A stretch of 64,000 bases of DNA from JAWPMT01 sp965227935 (GCA_965227935.1 CBDDGS010000019.1:682001-746000), one strand, 5' to 3'. Positions 45,587 to 55,991 are shown, counted from the stretch's first letter. Notes: a model not told the origin generated them from the letters alone. Program-made: numbers and translations.

Positions 45587-45835
45587 ATGAAGCCAACCAA
45601 AGAAGAGATTACAAGAGCGTTGACAGATGCCGGCGCCGCGCATCACGACTACGAGACCGTAACGCTCCATGGCGTTCGGGATGAACAATGGTCCGGCTGG
45701 TACGCCGCCTATGTGCTCGGAAGACTCGGCGACTTCACGACCCCTTCACGGCTTGCCGGACTTTTACTGAGCGCTCCTTCGGCCGATAATTGGGCCGATT
45801 CAGCTGCGGCCTTTGTGGTCGATAATCTGTCGTAG
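45587..45835 (+). CDS. Small conserved protein of unknown function
   Basis: 82 aa, no signal peptide. GVRDEQWSGWYAAYVLGRLGDFTTPSRL and DNWADSAAAFV have the regular, Ala/Trp-rich helical composition of a conserved small protein family found in several phyla, which I recognise only as conserved hypothetical. It stops at 45835, directly before the first possible ATG (45836) of the sulfatase frame, so the two genes are likely cotranscribed. Confidence 0.72.
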   Translation: MKPTKEEITRALTDAGAAHHDYETVTLHGVRDEQWSGWYAAYVLGRLGDFTTPSRLAGLLLSAPSADNWADSAAAFVVDNLS

Positions 45836-45862
45836 ATGCCCACTTCCAAGACGTTCTTATCA

Positions 45863-47215
45863 ATGAATAGAATGAAAGCCCTGCTGATCGCGAGCCTCAC
45901 TGGTTTGCTTTTTGGCTGTGGGGAACCACCTGCCACCACCTCTGGACCCCCGAATATCATTATTCTGTTCGCTGACGATCTGGGTTACGGAGATCTGAGC
46001 AGTTATGGCCATCCGCTGATCAGGACCACGCATTTGGATCAGATGGCCGCGGAGGGCATTCGGTTTACGTCCTTCTATGTAGCGGCCTCTGTTTGCACGC
46101 CCTCCCGGGCGGCACTCCTGACAGGTCGGTATCCCATAAGGCATACCCCGCGAAATTTTGGGCCGGAATCAGAAAATGGTATGCCCCTCGAGGAAATCAC
46201 GATCGCCGATATCCTCGGTGACCAGGGCTACAAGACCATGGCCGTTGGTAAGTGGCATCTGGGGCATAAGCCGGACTACCTGCCTACCGCGCGAGGCTTC
46301 GATTCCTTCTTTGGGTTGCCCTACAGCAATGACATGATCCTGCCCTGGTGTCCCTGGTTGACCGATGAAGACCGGCTCTTTCTCTACGAGCACGACCAAC
46401 CCGTGCAGGAGATCGGCTATGAGCAGGGAGACCTGACCAAAAGATACACGGAGGAAGCTCTGAAGTTTATCGAAGCGAACCAGGATCAACCCTTCTTTCT
46501 GTACCTCGCCCATAGCATGCCTCACCTGCCGATCAGCACGTCGGAGGAATTCGTTGGAAAATCAAAAGGCGGACTTTACGGAGACGTCGTCGAGACGATC
46601 GATTGGAGTACCGGGCAGATCATGGATAAACTGAAGTCCCTGGATATTGATGAAAACACCATTGTCATATTCACCAGCGACAATGGCCCATGGCACAACC
46701 TGCCCGAACGGATGGTACAACAAGGCGTGGAGCGCTGGCATGCCGGAAGTACGGGCCCTTTTCGGGGAGCGAAGCAGAGTACTTATGAAGGTGGGTATCG
46801 GGTGCCGGCGATTATCAGGTGGCCCGGAAAGATTGAAGGAGGGCGGCTGGCGCATGAAGTCGTCAATACCATGGACCTTTTCACCACACTGGTAACAATC
46901 GGCGGTGGTGATTTGCCAGGAGATCGCCCCATCGATGGCAGGGATATCATCCCAATACTGGAGGGAGGTGCCTGGGATGAACCCACGCTGTTCTACTATG
47001 CCCGCAATGAGAGATTGGAAGCCGTGCGTAGGGGACCTTGGAAGTACAGGTTGACCAGCAATGATGGAAGGCAGCTCTTCCATCTGGAGGAAGATCCATA
47101 TGAAATGCACAACCGATCTCAGGAAGAGACCGCCATAACCAATGAATTGCATGAGCTGCTGATATCCTTTGCCACGGAGAATGACGCGCAGATCGTGGAG
47201 CTTACAGGTGAGTGA
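45863..47215 (+). CDS. Sulfatase lipoprotein (arylsulfatase-like, formylglycine type)
   Basis: 450 aa from the ATG at 45863. The frame opens at 45836, just after the previous stop, but MNRMKALLIASLTGLLFGC gives a standard lipoprotein signal (lipobox LFGC, Cys19). NIIILFADDLGYGD carries the Ca2+-binding Asp pair; VCTPSRAALLTGR holds the Cys (78) converted to formylglycine; AVGKWHLGH and FTSDNGPW add Lys/His and Asp/Asn. The C-terminal domain includes RRGPWKYRL and LEEDPYEMHN as in arylsulfatase A-like enzymes. Lipid-anchored, probably to the outer membrane, cutting sulfate from polysaccharide or smaller sulfate esters. The specific substrate is not predictable. Confidence 0.95.
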   Translation: MNRMKALLIASLTGLLFGCGEPPATTSGPPNIIILFADDLGYGDLSSYGHPLIRTTHLDQMAAEGIRFTSFYVAASVCTPSRAALLTGRYPIRHTPRNFGPESENGMPLEEITIADILGDQGYKTMAVGKWHLGHKPDYLPTARGFDSFFGLPYSNDMILPWCPWLTDEDRLFLYEHDQPVQEIGYEQGDLTKRYTEEALKFIEANQDQPFFLYLAHSMPHLPISTSEEFVGKSKGGLYGDVVETIDWSTGQIMDKLKSLDIDENTIVIFTSDNGPWHNLPERMVQQGVERWHAGSTGPFRGAKQSTYEGGYRVPAIIRWPGKIEGGRLAHEVVNTMDLFTTLVTIGGGDLPGDRPIDGRDIIPILEGGAWDEPTLFYYARNERLEAVRRGPWKYRLTSNDGRQLFHLEEDPYEMHNRSQEETAITNELHELLISFATENDAQIVELTGE

Positions 47216-47435
47216 CTTGCCATAAGCCGTTGAATTTCAGAAGCAGACGAGTGCAATAACTACCTCATGCGAGGCCCCCGTTTTCCTGGCGAAAATTACC
47301 CGTCTTGAAATAGTTCACTTCTGGACAGAGGATTCGCTTCTTGATAGAGATATGGCAATAGAATAGTACGAATTCAGAATTCTGTTTAATTCATTCTATG
47401 GAAGCTTTTACAGAATTGAAAAGATTTTAATTGCC
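47216..47435. other. Intergenic region without clear gene
   Basis: About 220 bp between the sulfatase gene and the susC promoter. A+T content rises towards the promoter. No T-tracted hairpin or credible ORF seen. Confidence 0.5.
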
Positions 47436-47468
47436 TTTGAGGTTATCAGGAGTTTATTGCTATATTAC
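47436..47468 (+). promoter_or_regulatory. Predicted promoter of the susCD-CRTAC1-haloperoxidase operon
   Basis: TTTG at 47436-47439 matches the -33 consensus exactly; TATATTAC at 47461-47468 is an acceptable -7, with 21 nt between. The predicted start lies about 45 nt before the ATG at 47517. Confidence 0.5.
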
Positions 47469-47516
47469 AATTTGTTAAGAGTGTATAAGTAAAACTAAAC
47501 CCTAACCATTATATGT

Positions 47517-50500
47517 ATGAAGTTGAATTTTTTACCTAGTATGAATAATTGGTCACGGTCGTCGACGCTTTTTTTGTTGGCGCTGTTTCTGGTCAATTTT
47601 TCTGTTTTTGCACAAGACGTTCGAGTAACTGGAAAGGTCTCTGATGAGACCGGCGCCGGCTTACCAGGAGCTACGGTCCTGGTGAAGGGGACAAACAATG
47701 GTGTAGTGACCGACGTAAATGGTGACTACGCAATTTCTGCACCAGGTGATGGCACACTGGTGTTTTCATTTGTAGGGTACGATGCGCAGGAAGCGGCGAT
47801 CAACAACCGGACTTCTATAGATGCCACATTGAATCCATCCATCCAGAGTTTGGAAGAACTCGTGGTGGTAGGTTACGGTGAGCAGAAGAAGGTGACTGTA
47901 ACAGGAGCCGTTGCCCAGGTACAGGGTAAGGAGTTGGTAAAATCACCGGCTGTGGAACTCACAAACTCATTGGCTGGACGTCTGCCAGGACTGGTAGTCA
48001 TCCAAACGAGTGGTGAGCCAGGAAATGACGGTGCCGCCATCAATATTCGAGGTACCAATACCTTTGGAAATAGTGATCCGCTCATCGTGATCGATGGAGT
48101 GCCGGAGCGTGAAGGAGGTTTGGGACGTTTGAGCCCTCAGGACATCGAGTCCATCTCCGTTTTGAAGGACGCATCTGCGGCCATTTATGGTGCACGTGCT
48201 GCAAATGGCGCGATCATCATCACGACCAAGCGCGGAGCGAGCGGACAGGCCAATATTCGATTTGATTTTAACCAAGGTTGGGCGCAGCCCACTAAGGTGC
48301 CTGAGATGTCCGACGCGGTGCAGTATGCGACGATCAGAAATGAGCTGAATGTCTACAATGGCGTATCGGATGCCAACGAGTGGGGTGCTGCATGGAGTGC
48401 GCTGGAAAGCAGCGGTACTTACACAACATCTGACGATCGTACAGTGAACGCGGTTTTCCCTCCGGACTTCTTTGCTGCTCATGCGGCAGGTGGAGATCCA
48501 TGGGAATATCCTGATACAGACTGGTTTGGTGATACTTTCAAAAACTGGTCACCTCAAAGCCGTTACAACCTGCAGTTTGACGGTGGTACTGACAAATTGA
48601 GATATTTGGTCTCTCTCGGTTATGTGGATCAGGATGCCATCTACGAAAACTCAGCGACTTTCTATAAGCAGTACAACTTCCGTACAAACCTTGATTGGGA
48701 GGTGAACGACTACATCTCTGCCAATGTTGGGGTGGTTTTGCGACGAGAAGATCGTAACTATCCTACAGAATCTGCAGGTGCGATTTTCAGAATGTTGATG
48801 CGCGGTCGTCCTAATGAGCCTGCTATCTGGCCTACAGGTGAGCCAGGTCCTGATATCGAAAATGGTCAAAACCCTGTGGTGATCACTACTAATGCAACAG
48901 GTTATGATCGACAGCCTACGGATTATGTTCAGACCAATGCTTCCATTACATTGTCTCAGCCTTGGGTGGAGGGTCTTTCCCTTACCTTGAGTGGTGCGGT
49001 TGATTACAAGCACGGCCTAAGAAAACGCTGGCAGACACCCTGGGAGCTTTACTTCTGGGATAGGATCTCCTATCAGCCAGATGGAGTTACTCCGCTTTTG
49101 GAAGGGTCTATCCGATCAACATTCACTGATCCCAGACTCCAGCAAAGCTCAGAAACAGTCCTGAATACCAATATGACGGCTATTCTGAATTATTCTCGCT
49201 CTTTCGGTGCCCACACGGTGGGAGGTATGATTGGTGTTACGCGTGAAGATTTCGACGGAGAGTTCTTTAGCGCTTATCGTAGAAACTTCCTTTCGACAGC
49301 ACTCGATCAACTCTTTGTAGGAGGATTGGAGCAGCAGCAAATCAACGGAAGCGCCTATGAGCGGGCCCGACTGGGTACCTATGGACGTTTGACATATAAC
49401 TATCAGGAAACCTATCTGTTGGAGTTCATTTGGAGATATGATGGCTCTTACATCTTCCCTGAGGATGATCGATTTGGATTCTTCCCAGGAGTATTGGCAG
49501 GGTGGAACGTCACCAACGAAGACTTCTTCAACGTGCCTCTCGTGGATTATCTGAAGCTCAGAGTTTCGTACGGTGAGACAGGTAATGATGATGTGCGATT
49601 CTCGCCAAATGGTGCGCTACAGGAATATCGATTCCTCGCTACTTACGACTTTGGCAATTTCCCAATCAACAGCGCGGTCGCGAGTACCTTGCGAGAAGGA
49701 GCAGTACCTAACCCGAACTTTACGTGGGAGCGTTCGCGAAACTTCAACATCGGTTTTGATGCGACGATTCTTGGTGAGTTGGATCTGACTTTCGAATACT
49801 TCAATAATCAGCGTGATCAGATCCTTTTGCCGAATGATGGTATCATCCCTCAGAGTTCTGGTATCCGACAGCTTCCTCCTGAAAATACAGGACAGTTGGA
49901 CAACTCAGGTATTGAGTTTGCCCTGGGCTACGGTGGCAATATCAACAATACCGATGGTTATTGGAGAGTGGGAGTCAATGGTGGTTACGCGAAGAACGAA
50001 GTCGTCGCCATCAATGAAACTCGAGAGAGCTTGCCCGAATACCAGTGGCAGCAAGGGAAGCCTTACCAGGCATGGTTGGTCTATCGATCTGATGGAGCAT
50101 TCCGCGATCAGGCAGATATTGATGCCAATACATTGGATTACTCAAGTGTCTACGGAACCATCCAGCCGGGTGATATGAAGTTCCAGGATGTCAACGGTGA
50201 CGGTGTGATCAACGCGGACGATCAGGTGCGTTTGGACAAGAACCGCACACCTACGTTCAACTTTGGAGCGACGTTTGACCTTCAGTGGAAGAACTTTGAT
50301 GTGTCCATGCTATTCCAGGGCGCCACAGGTGCTTTGATCAGAATCCAAACGGAGTCTGGTGACATAGGAAACTTCTTGGAGGATCATTTTGACCGCAGAT
50401 GGAGCGTCGATAACCCAAGCAGCGAGTTCCCACGACCTGCTAGTAGAGGAGATACACCATACACCGGAGGAAACTTTGGTAACAACACATTCTGGTTGCA

Positions 50501-50717
50501 GAGCAAGGATTACATCCGACTGAAAAACTTCGAGGTCGGTTACACCTTGCCATTTGAAGTCTCGTGGATGCAGTCTGCCAGAATTTATGTGAATGGACTC
50601 AACTTGTTTACCATTCAAAACTCTGAGAATCCGTTCGATCCTGAGTCCAATGCAGACAATGGAGTGTATTATCCTCAACAAAGGGTAATAAATACCGGTT
50701 TTTCCTTAACATTTTAG
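47517..50717 (+). CDS. SusC/RagA-family TonB-dependent outer-membrane transporter
   Basis: 1066 aa. Signal peptide about 1-32 (ends FSVFAQ). Carboxypeptidase-regulatory-like domain (33-115; GKVSDETGAGLPGATVLVKGT), TonB-box-like LEELVVVGYGEQ (about 118-130), plug (130-240; RLPGLVV, INIRGTNTFG, DPLIVIDGVP, ISVLKDASAAIYG, GAIIITTK), then the 22-stranded barrel ending in INTGFSLTF with the terminal Phe. Works with the SusD lipoprotein 16 bp downstream as a lid for import of an oligomeric substrate. First gene of an operon that also encodes two CRTAC1 proteins and a vanadium haloperoxidase; no glycoside hydrolase or SARP regulator is next to it. Confidence 0.97.
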   Translation: MKLNFLPSMNNWSRSSTLFLLALFLVNFSVFAQDVRVTGKVSDETGAGLPGATVLVKGTNNGVVTDVNGDYAISAPGDGTLVFSFVGYDAQEAAINNRTSIDATLNPSIQSLEELVVVGYGEQKKVTVTGAVAQVQGKELVKSPAVELTNSLAGRLPGLVVIQTSGEPGNDGAAINIRGTNTFGNSDPLIVIDGVPEREGGLGRLSPQDIESISVLKDASAAIYGARAANGAIIITTKRGASGQANIRFDFNQGWAQPTKVPEMSDAVQYATIRNELNVYNGVSDANEWGAAWSALESSGTYTTSDDRTVNAVFPPDFFAAHAAGGDPWEYPDTDWFGDTFKNWSPQSRYNLQFDGGTDKLRYLVSLGYVDQDAIYENSATFYKQYNFRTNLDWEVNDYISANVGVVLRREDRNYPTESAGAIFRMLMRGRPNEPAIWPTGEPGPDIENGQNPVVITTNATGYDRQPTDYVQTNASITLSQPWVEGLSLTLSGAVDYKHGLRKRWQTPWELYFWDRISYQPDGVTPLLEGSIRSTFTDPRLQQSSETVLNTNMTAILNYSRSFGAHTVGGMIGVTREDFDGEFFSAYRRNFLSTALDQLFVGGLEQQQINGSAYERARLGTYGRLTYNYQETYLLEFIWRYDGSYIFPEDDRFGFFPGVLAGWNVTNEDFFNVPLVDYLKLRVSYGETGNDDVRFSPNGALQEYRFLATYDFGNFPINSAVASTLREGAVPNPNFTWERSRNFNIGFDATILGELDLTFEYFNNQRDQILLPNDGIIPQSSGIRQLPPENTGQLDNSGIEFALGYGGNINNTDGYWRVGVNGGYAKNEVVAINETRESLPEYQWQQGKPYQAWLVYRSDGAFRDQADIDANTLDYSSVYGTIQPGDMKFQDVNGDGVINADDQVRLDKNRTPTFNFGATFDLQWKNFDVSMLFQGATGALIRIQTESGDIGNFLEDHFDRRWSVDNPSSEFPRPASRGDTPYTGGNFGNNTFWLQSKDYIRLKNFEVGYTLPFEVSWMQSARIYVNGLNLFTIQNSENPFDPESNADNGVYYPQQRVINTGFSLTF

Positions 50718-50733
50718 ATCCACGAATTATTAA

Positions 50734-52596
50734 ATGAAAATGAAGAAGACTATTTCAATACTGACGGTCGTAATCGCTTCATCGGCATTTTTTATGTCGT
50801 GCGATACGGACTTCCTGAATACCCAGCCTCAGGATCGCGTTTCATCAGAGGCGACCTGGGCTGATCCCGTGTTGTCTGAAGCCTTTATCTTCGGCATCTA
50901 CTCCTATCTGGGGTATGGTGGATTTGAAGAGCAAGCTCTGGCCTCTTACACGGACGAAGCCATGTTTACCCACGCTGGACGTAACATCAATACGTTCACA
51001 GAAGGTACGGAGAGTCCTTCAAATGTGGCTTGGGTGAGTAGCACCTATGCCTGGGGGCAGATGTACCAGGCGATTCGAGCAGCAAATATTGCCCTGGAAG
51101 AACTCGTAGAGGTGTCCTGGGATGATACTGAGTTGCAAGAGCGCTTGACGGGTGAAGCTCATTTCCTACGCGCCTATTACTATCAGCAACTTTTGAGATT
51201 CTATGGCGGTGTGCCATTGATCACGGAAGTGTATGGTTTGGATTCAGATTTCTCTGTAGCCAGAAACACGTACGAGGAAAATGTGAACTTCATCGTGAGC
51301 GATTTGGACAATGCCGCTTCCTTGCTCGACGGTAAGGAGGAGACAGATGGCCGTGCCACTCGATTGGCGGCGCTGGCCTTGAAATCTCGTGTGCTGTTAT
51401 ATGCTGCCAGTGACTTGCACGATGCCAGTAGCCCTATCGGCACAGAACTCCATAAGTACGCCAGCGGCAGCCAGGATGCCAGGTGGCAGACAGCATTGAC
51501 TGCAGCTGAAGCCGCGCTGAATGCTGGTTCTGGTTACATGTTTGGTCTGACCGCTCCCGTTAGTGCGGAAGAAGGTGCAGCCAATTACAATGCCATCGCA
51601 ATGGGCGGAGGTAGTGCCGTGGCTGACCCTGCTGGACGTGCCGATCTCATCTTTATGCGCTCTGCTACGTCTGACTATACTGTTGAGAGTAACTGGCCAT
51701 TGGGTGGTTTGCACTATGGTATCAACAATGGTCCTAACGGCTACAACAACTGGGCAGGTAATACGCCTATCCAGCAGTTGGTAGATGACTATGAGATGAT
51801 GGATGGCACCCAGTTTGACTGGAACAATCCTGTGCATGCGGCAAATCCTTTTGATAACAGAGATCCCAGATTCTACGCTACGATTCTGCATGATGGTTCT
51901 GACTGGAAGCCAAGACCAGCATCTGCTGCTGGGTTGGATCCCAATGATCAGATCCAAACAGGTTCTTACGATGATGGCAACGGAGGAACGATCCCTGGCC
52001 TTGATACACGCGACGGTCCTATCGAAGACTGGAACGGTAGTAGAACTCACTACTACACGCGTAAGTTCATCGACCCAAATCCGGCGCTGCCTGATAACCA
52101 GTCGAATACACAAGTTGTTCCCTGGCCATTTATCAGGTATACGGAGGTCGTTCTTAACTATGTGGAAGCACTCCTCGAGACAGGAGATGAGACCACAGCG
52201 CGCAACTGGCTGAATCAGATCCGATTCAGAGCAGGTATGCCTGCCACTGCAGCAACTGGTGACGCTTTGGTAGACCTGTACCGTAATGAGCGACGAATCG
52301 AGTTGCAGTATGAGGAGCACAGATACCATGACGCGCGTCGATGGATGATTCCTGAAACGACGGTAGGTCGAGGAATTGAGATCCTTAACATCACCGCGAC
52401 ACTGCAAGCAGGTCAGACGCCTCATGTGCCGTATCGATATGATCCTGCTGTGTACGACTATACCTACACAGTGGTGCCTAATACGGACAATGAAACGCGC
52501 GTGTGGAACAACAGCATGTATTATCGTGTGATTCCAAGAGATGAAATCAACCGGAACGATCAGCTGTTGCAAAACCCTGGGTTCACTGGAGGCTAA
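50734..52596 (+). CDS. SusD/RagB-family nutrient-binding outer-membrane lipoprotein
   Basis: 620 aa. Lipoprotein signal (FFMSC, Cys23), then DTDFLNTQPQDRVSSEATW and YLGYGGFEEQ, with TPR-like helices (AIRAANIALEEL, LTGEAHFLRAYYYQQLLRFYGGVPLI) that mark SusD. Later NYVEALLETGDETTARNWLNQIRFRAGMP is the conserved SusD C-terminal region. Surface lipoprotein that closes the SusC barrel and recognises the substrate. The stop is followed by a strong hairpin terminator, after which the operon probably continues. Confidence 0.96.
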   Translation: MKMKKTISILTVVIASSAFFMSCDTDFLNTQPQDRVSSEATWADPVLSEAFIFGIYSYLGYGGFEEQALASYTDEAMFTHAGRNINTFTEGTESPSNVAWVSSTYAWGQMYQAIRAANIALEELVEVSWDDTELQERLTGEAHFLRAYYYQQLLRFYGGVPLITEVYGLDSDFSVARNTYEENVNFIVSDLDNAASLLDGKEETDGRATRLAALALKSRVLLYAASDLHDASSPIGTELHKYASGSQDARWQTALTAAEAALNAGSGYMFGLTAPVSAEEGAANYNAIAMGGGSAVADPAGRADLIFMRSATSDYTVESNWPLGGLHYGINNGPNGYNNWAGNTPIQQLVDDYEMMDGTQFDWNNPVHAANPFDNRDPRFYATILHDGSDWKPRPASAAGLDPNDQIQTGSYDDGNGGTIPGLDTRDGPIEDWNGSRTHYYTRKFIDPNPALPDNQSNTQVVPWPFIRYTEVVLNYVEALLETGDETTARNWLNQIRFRAGMPATAATGDALVDLYRNERRIELQYEEHRYHDARRWMIPETTVGRGIEILNITATLQAGQTPHVPYRYDPAVYDYTYTVVPNTDNETRVWNNSMYYRVIPRDEINRNDQLLQNPGFTGG

Positions 52597-52618
52597 TCCT
52601 TTTTAGAAATATCAAAGA

Positions 52619-52649
52619 AATCCATCCTCAAATGGGGATGGATTTTTTT
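52619..52649 (+). terminator. Strong hairpin with T-tract between susD and the CRTAC1 gene (terminator or attenuator)
   Basis: AATCCATCC (52619-52627) pairs with GGATGGATT (52636-52644), loop TCAAATGG, T-tract 52643-52649. Placed between cotranscribed-looking genes, it may lower expression of the downstream genes relative to susCD. Confidence 0.8.
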
Positions 52650-52676
52650 ATTTTCACCCCTCAGATGGAAGGAGAT

Positions 52677-55600
52677 ATGAGGAAGATACTGGGGGTAGTC
52701 AGCGCCATTTTTTTGATCTCTTCCTGCCAGACCAACGAACAAACGAACGGGGCAGAAGCGCTGATTTATCCGGACGAAACACTTTTTGAACTAGTCGATT
52801 CCCTGACAACGGGAGTCACATTCTCGAATGAGCTGGTAGAGGGCCTGAATACCAATGTCCTGGTGTATGAATACTTCTACAATGGGGGTGGCGTTGCGAC
52901 TGCCGACTTCAATGGCGATGAGCTCATTGACATCTACTTTGTCTCCAATATGGGGAGCAATCAACTGTACCTGAATAAGGGAGACTGGAAATTCGAAGAG
53001 GTGGCCTCTGAGGCAGCGGTTACTGGCAGACCAGGACCGTGGAAAACAGGCGTCAGTTACGTGGACATCAACTCGGATGGGTTGATGGACATCTACCTCT
53101 GCTATTCGGGAGCGCTGCCTCCCGACAAGCGAAAGAACGAGTTGTTTGTGAATCAGGGTAACAACGAAGCCGGTATCCCCAGTTTCGTGGAACAGGCTGA
53201 GCAATATGGACTGGCCAGCCCAGCCTTTAGCAATCAGGGGTTCTTCTTTGATTATGACCTGGACGGTGACCTGGACATGTTGCTGCTCAATCACAACCCC
53301 AAATCCATCCCGGTTCTGACCCCAACAAATACGCGGCGAATGCTTGCGGAAGATGATGCAGAGAGAGGATTGCGACTGTTTGAGAATCGAGGGAGTAAAT
53401 ATGTGGATATCACATTGCAGGCTGGGATCAACGGGTCCGCACTCTCTTACGGATTAGGCCTCGGCATCGCCGATATTAATCAGGACAACTACCCGGATTT
53501 CTACGTATCCAACGATTACGAAATTCCCGACTATCTCTACATAAACAATGGCGACGGTACGTTCACTGACGAGTTGCGCGACCGCGTGGAGCACGTCAGC
53601 AAATTCTCGATGGGCAATAACCTGTCTGATATCAACAATGACGGTCATGTAGACATCTTCACATTGGACATGTTGCCGGAGGACAACAAACGCCAGAAGC
53701 TGCTGCTGGCCCCAGACAACTACAATGAGTTTGACCAGATACTGGAGAAGGGATTTCACCACCAGTACATGCGCAATATGCTGCAGGTGGCCAATGGTGA
53801 CGGCACGTACAGCGAGATTGGGCAACTAAGTGGGGTCTCGAACACTGATTGGAGCTGGGCAGCCCTTTTCGCCGACTATGACAACGACGGCTGGAAGGAC
53901 TTGTATGTGACGAATGGCTATCATCGCGATTATACGAACCTGGACTTCATTGATTACATGGACAACTACGTCCAATCAGCGGGACGACTCCAGCGGGAGG
54001 ATGTGATGGATCTGCTCGCAGAGATGCCATCGTCAAATGTGACGAACTATGTATTTCAGAATCAGCAGGGACAAGGCTTCACCAACGAAAACATCAATTG
54101 GGGCGTCCACGAATCCTCGAACAGTAACGGGGCTGCTTATGCCGATCTCGACAATGACGGGGACCTCGACTTGGTAGTCAACAACATCAACGAGGGCGCA
54201 TTTCTCTATCAGAATACGAGCATAGAGCGGGCTGAGGCAAACTACCTGATGATCCGGCTTGCTGGCGACCAATCTAATCCAATGGGAATAGGCGCCACAA
54301 TCACCTTAACAGCAAGAGACCAAAAGCAACAACAATCGCAGCATCCTTACCGGGGATACCTGTCTGCGGTCTCGCCCGTGTTGCATTTCGGACTGGGAGA
54401 TGATGAAATAATCAATTCTTTGGTGGTGACTTGGCCCGACGGGCGCTCACAATTGTTGTTGGATGTACCAGTGAATCAAACACTGACTTTGAAGGTCACG
54501 GACGCGAGCATGGCCTCTACGCCAGAAAACGAGGCCGTGGCGGTATTTAGGGAAACTCAACCAGTTGTTGATTTCACCGATCCTGTGTCCGGTGTTCGAG
54601 ACTACAACCGGCAGCCCCTGCTCATCAATCAATTGTCCTACACTGGCCCCTGCATGACGACGGGTGACCTCAATGGGGACGGACTTGATGATCTGTTGAT
54701 TGGGGGCGCTAAAGGAGAGAGTGCCAAACTCTACCTGGGGAGCGCCGAGGGTTTGCAACTCGTGAATGTCCGTTCTTTTGTTGTGGATCAAGATAGTCAT
54801 GACACTGAAGCGGTTTTCCTCGATGCTAACGGTGACGGTCTCATGGACATCTATGTCGCGAGTGGTGGGTACCATGACTACGAACCTAGCGACCCACGCC
54901 TTCAGGATCGACTGTATATCAATGACGGCTTGGGTGATTTCTACAAGAATACACGAGCACTACCCGAATGGCGGGTGAGTACCGGCGCAGTAGCGGTGCT
55001 TGATTTCGATGATGATGGTGATCAGGACCTTTTTGTCGGTGGTCGCGTGGTCCCCGGCCGATTCCCAGAGGTACCTGGCAGTGTAGTGCTGGTCAACGAT
55101 GGCCGCGGCCGGTTTGCGCCTTTCTTTGCTGATTTCACAAACATTGGGCATGTGAACGATGCACAATGGACAGATCTAGAAGGTGACGGCCAGCCAGATT
55201 TGATCCTGGCAGGTGAGTGGATGCCGTTGTCCGTTTGGACATGGACGGGCGAGCAATTCACGGACCGTACCGGAGAAGTGCTGGGTGGCTCCTTTAACGG
55301 ATGGTGGAACTCTGTTGACGTGTATGATCTGAATGGAGACGGCGTGAAAGATATCGTCGCGGGCAACAATGGTTTGAATTGTCAAATCCGGGTGAGCGCC
55401 GAAGAGCCCGCCGAGCTCTACTATGCCGATTTTGACGAAAATGGCGCTGTCGATCCGATCTTGTGCTACTATGTGGAAGGGAAGAGCTATCCGTACCCCG
55501 CGAGGAAGGAGCTATTGAAGCAATTGGTGTCTCTGCAGTCCAAATTCACCTCCTATGAGAGTTATGCTGAGGCCACGCTGGAAGATGTGCTGGATCGTCG

Positions 55601-55991
55601 TCAGCGGCAGGCGGCGAGCAAACTATTGGCTGACCACTTTGAGACCTCGTTGTTTCTTTCGACCGGGGAAGGAACATATACGAAAGGAAAGCTGCCGATC
55701 CAGGCACAGTACGCCCCGGTTCACCAGGTTGTCATCCGCGACTTCGACGGCGACGGAGTGGAAGATCTCCTCCTTGCGGGGAACAACAGCTACAGTAGCC
55801 TCAGATTGGGACGGTTCGATGCGAACTACGGGCAACTATACAAGGGACTTGGCCTGGGCCAGTTCGCATATATCCCACAGTCCCTATCTGGATTGCAACT
55901 CAAAGGCGATGTCAGATCTGTTGTTCCCTGGGGTGACAAGCAATTGATTTTTGGTATGACTGGTTCCTCGTTGAAAGCGTATGAGTGGTAA
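52677..55991 (+). CDS. CRTAC1/FG-GAP-VCBS repeat lipoprotein with ASPIC/UnbV domain
   Basis: 1104 aa from the ATG at 52677, preceded by AAGGAG; this gives the lipoprotein signal MRKILGVVSAIFLISSC (Cys17). The open frame begins at 52632, inside the terminator, so that start is not used. Thirteen Ca2+-binding D-x-(N/D)-x-D-G-x-x-D loops (for example DINSDGLMD, DYDNDGWKD, DANGDGLMD, DFDGDGVED) form two propellers, with an ASPIC/UnbV domain between (GIGATITL, HFGLGDDEIINSLVVTWPDG, about 560-635). Lipid-anchored surface protein; function unproven, usually binding of substrate or cell surface. Stop overlaps the haloperoxidase start by 11 bp. Confidence 0.93.
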   Translation: MRKILGVVSAIFLISSCQTNEQTNGAEALIYPDETLFELVDSLTTGVTFSNELVEGLNTNVLVYEYFYNGGGVATADFNGDELIDIYFVSNMGSNQLYLNKGDWKFEEVASEAAVTGRPGPWKTGVSYVDINSDGLMDIYLCYSGALPPDKRKNELFVNQGNNEAGIPSFVEQAEQYGLASPAFSNQGFFFDYDLDGDLDMLLLNHNPKSIPVLTPTNTRRMLAEDDAERGLRLFENRGSKYVDITLQAGINGSALSYGLGLGIADINQDNYPDFYVSNDYEIPDYLYINNGDGTFTDELRDRVEHVSKFSMGNNLSDINNDGHVDIFTLDMLPEDNKRQKLLLAPDNYNEFDQILEKGFHHQYMRNMLQVANGDGTYSEIGQLSGVSNTDWSWAALFADYDNDGWKDLYVTNGYHRDYTNLDFIDYMDNYVQSAGRLQREDVMDLLAEMPSSNVTNYVFQNQQGQGFTNENINWGVHESSNSNGAAYADLDNDGDLDLVVNNINEGAFLYQNTSIERAEANYLMIRLAGDQSNPMGIGATITLTARDQKQQQSQHPYRGYLSAVSPVLHFGLGDDEIINSLVVTWPDGRSQLLLDVPVNQTLTLKVTDASMASTPENEAVAVFRETQPVVDFTDPVSGVRDYNRQPLLINQLSYTGPCMTTGDLNGDGLDDLLIGGAKGESAKLYLGSAEGLQLVNVRSFVVDQDSHDTEAVFLDANGDGLMDIYVASGGYHDYEPSDPRLQDRLYINDGLGDFYKNTRALPEWRVSTGAVAVLDFDDDGDQDLFVGGRVVPGRFPEVPGSVVLVNDGRGRFAPFFADFTNIGHVNDAQWTDLEGDGQPDLILAGEWMPLSVWTWTGEQFTDRTGEVLGGSFNGWWNSVDVYDLNGDGVKDIVAGNNGLNCQIRVSAEEPAELYYADFDENGAVDPILCYYVEGKSYPYPARKELLKQLVSLQSKFTSYESYAEATLEDVLDRRQRQAASKLLADHFETSLFLSTGEGTYTKGKLPIQAQYAPVHQVVIRDFDGDGVEDLLLAGNNSYSSLRLGRFDANYGQLYKGLGLGQFAYIPQSLSGLQLKGDVRSVVPWGDKQLIFGMTGSSLKAYEW

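Noticed and set aside
51397..52572. 391-aa minus-strand open frame opposite susD
   Set aside because: Long but Cys/His/Arg-rich composition and fully inside the well-supported SusD gene.
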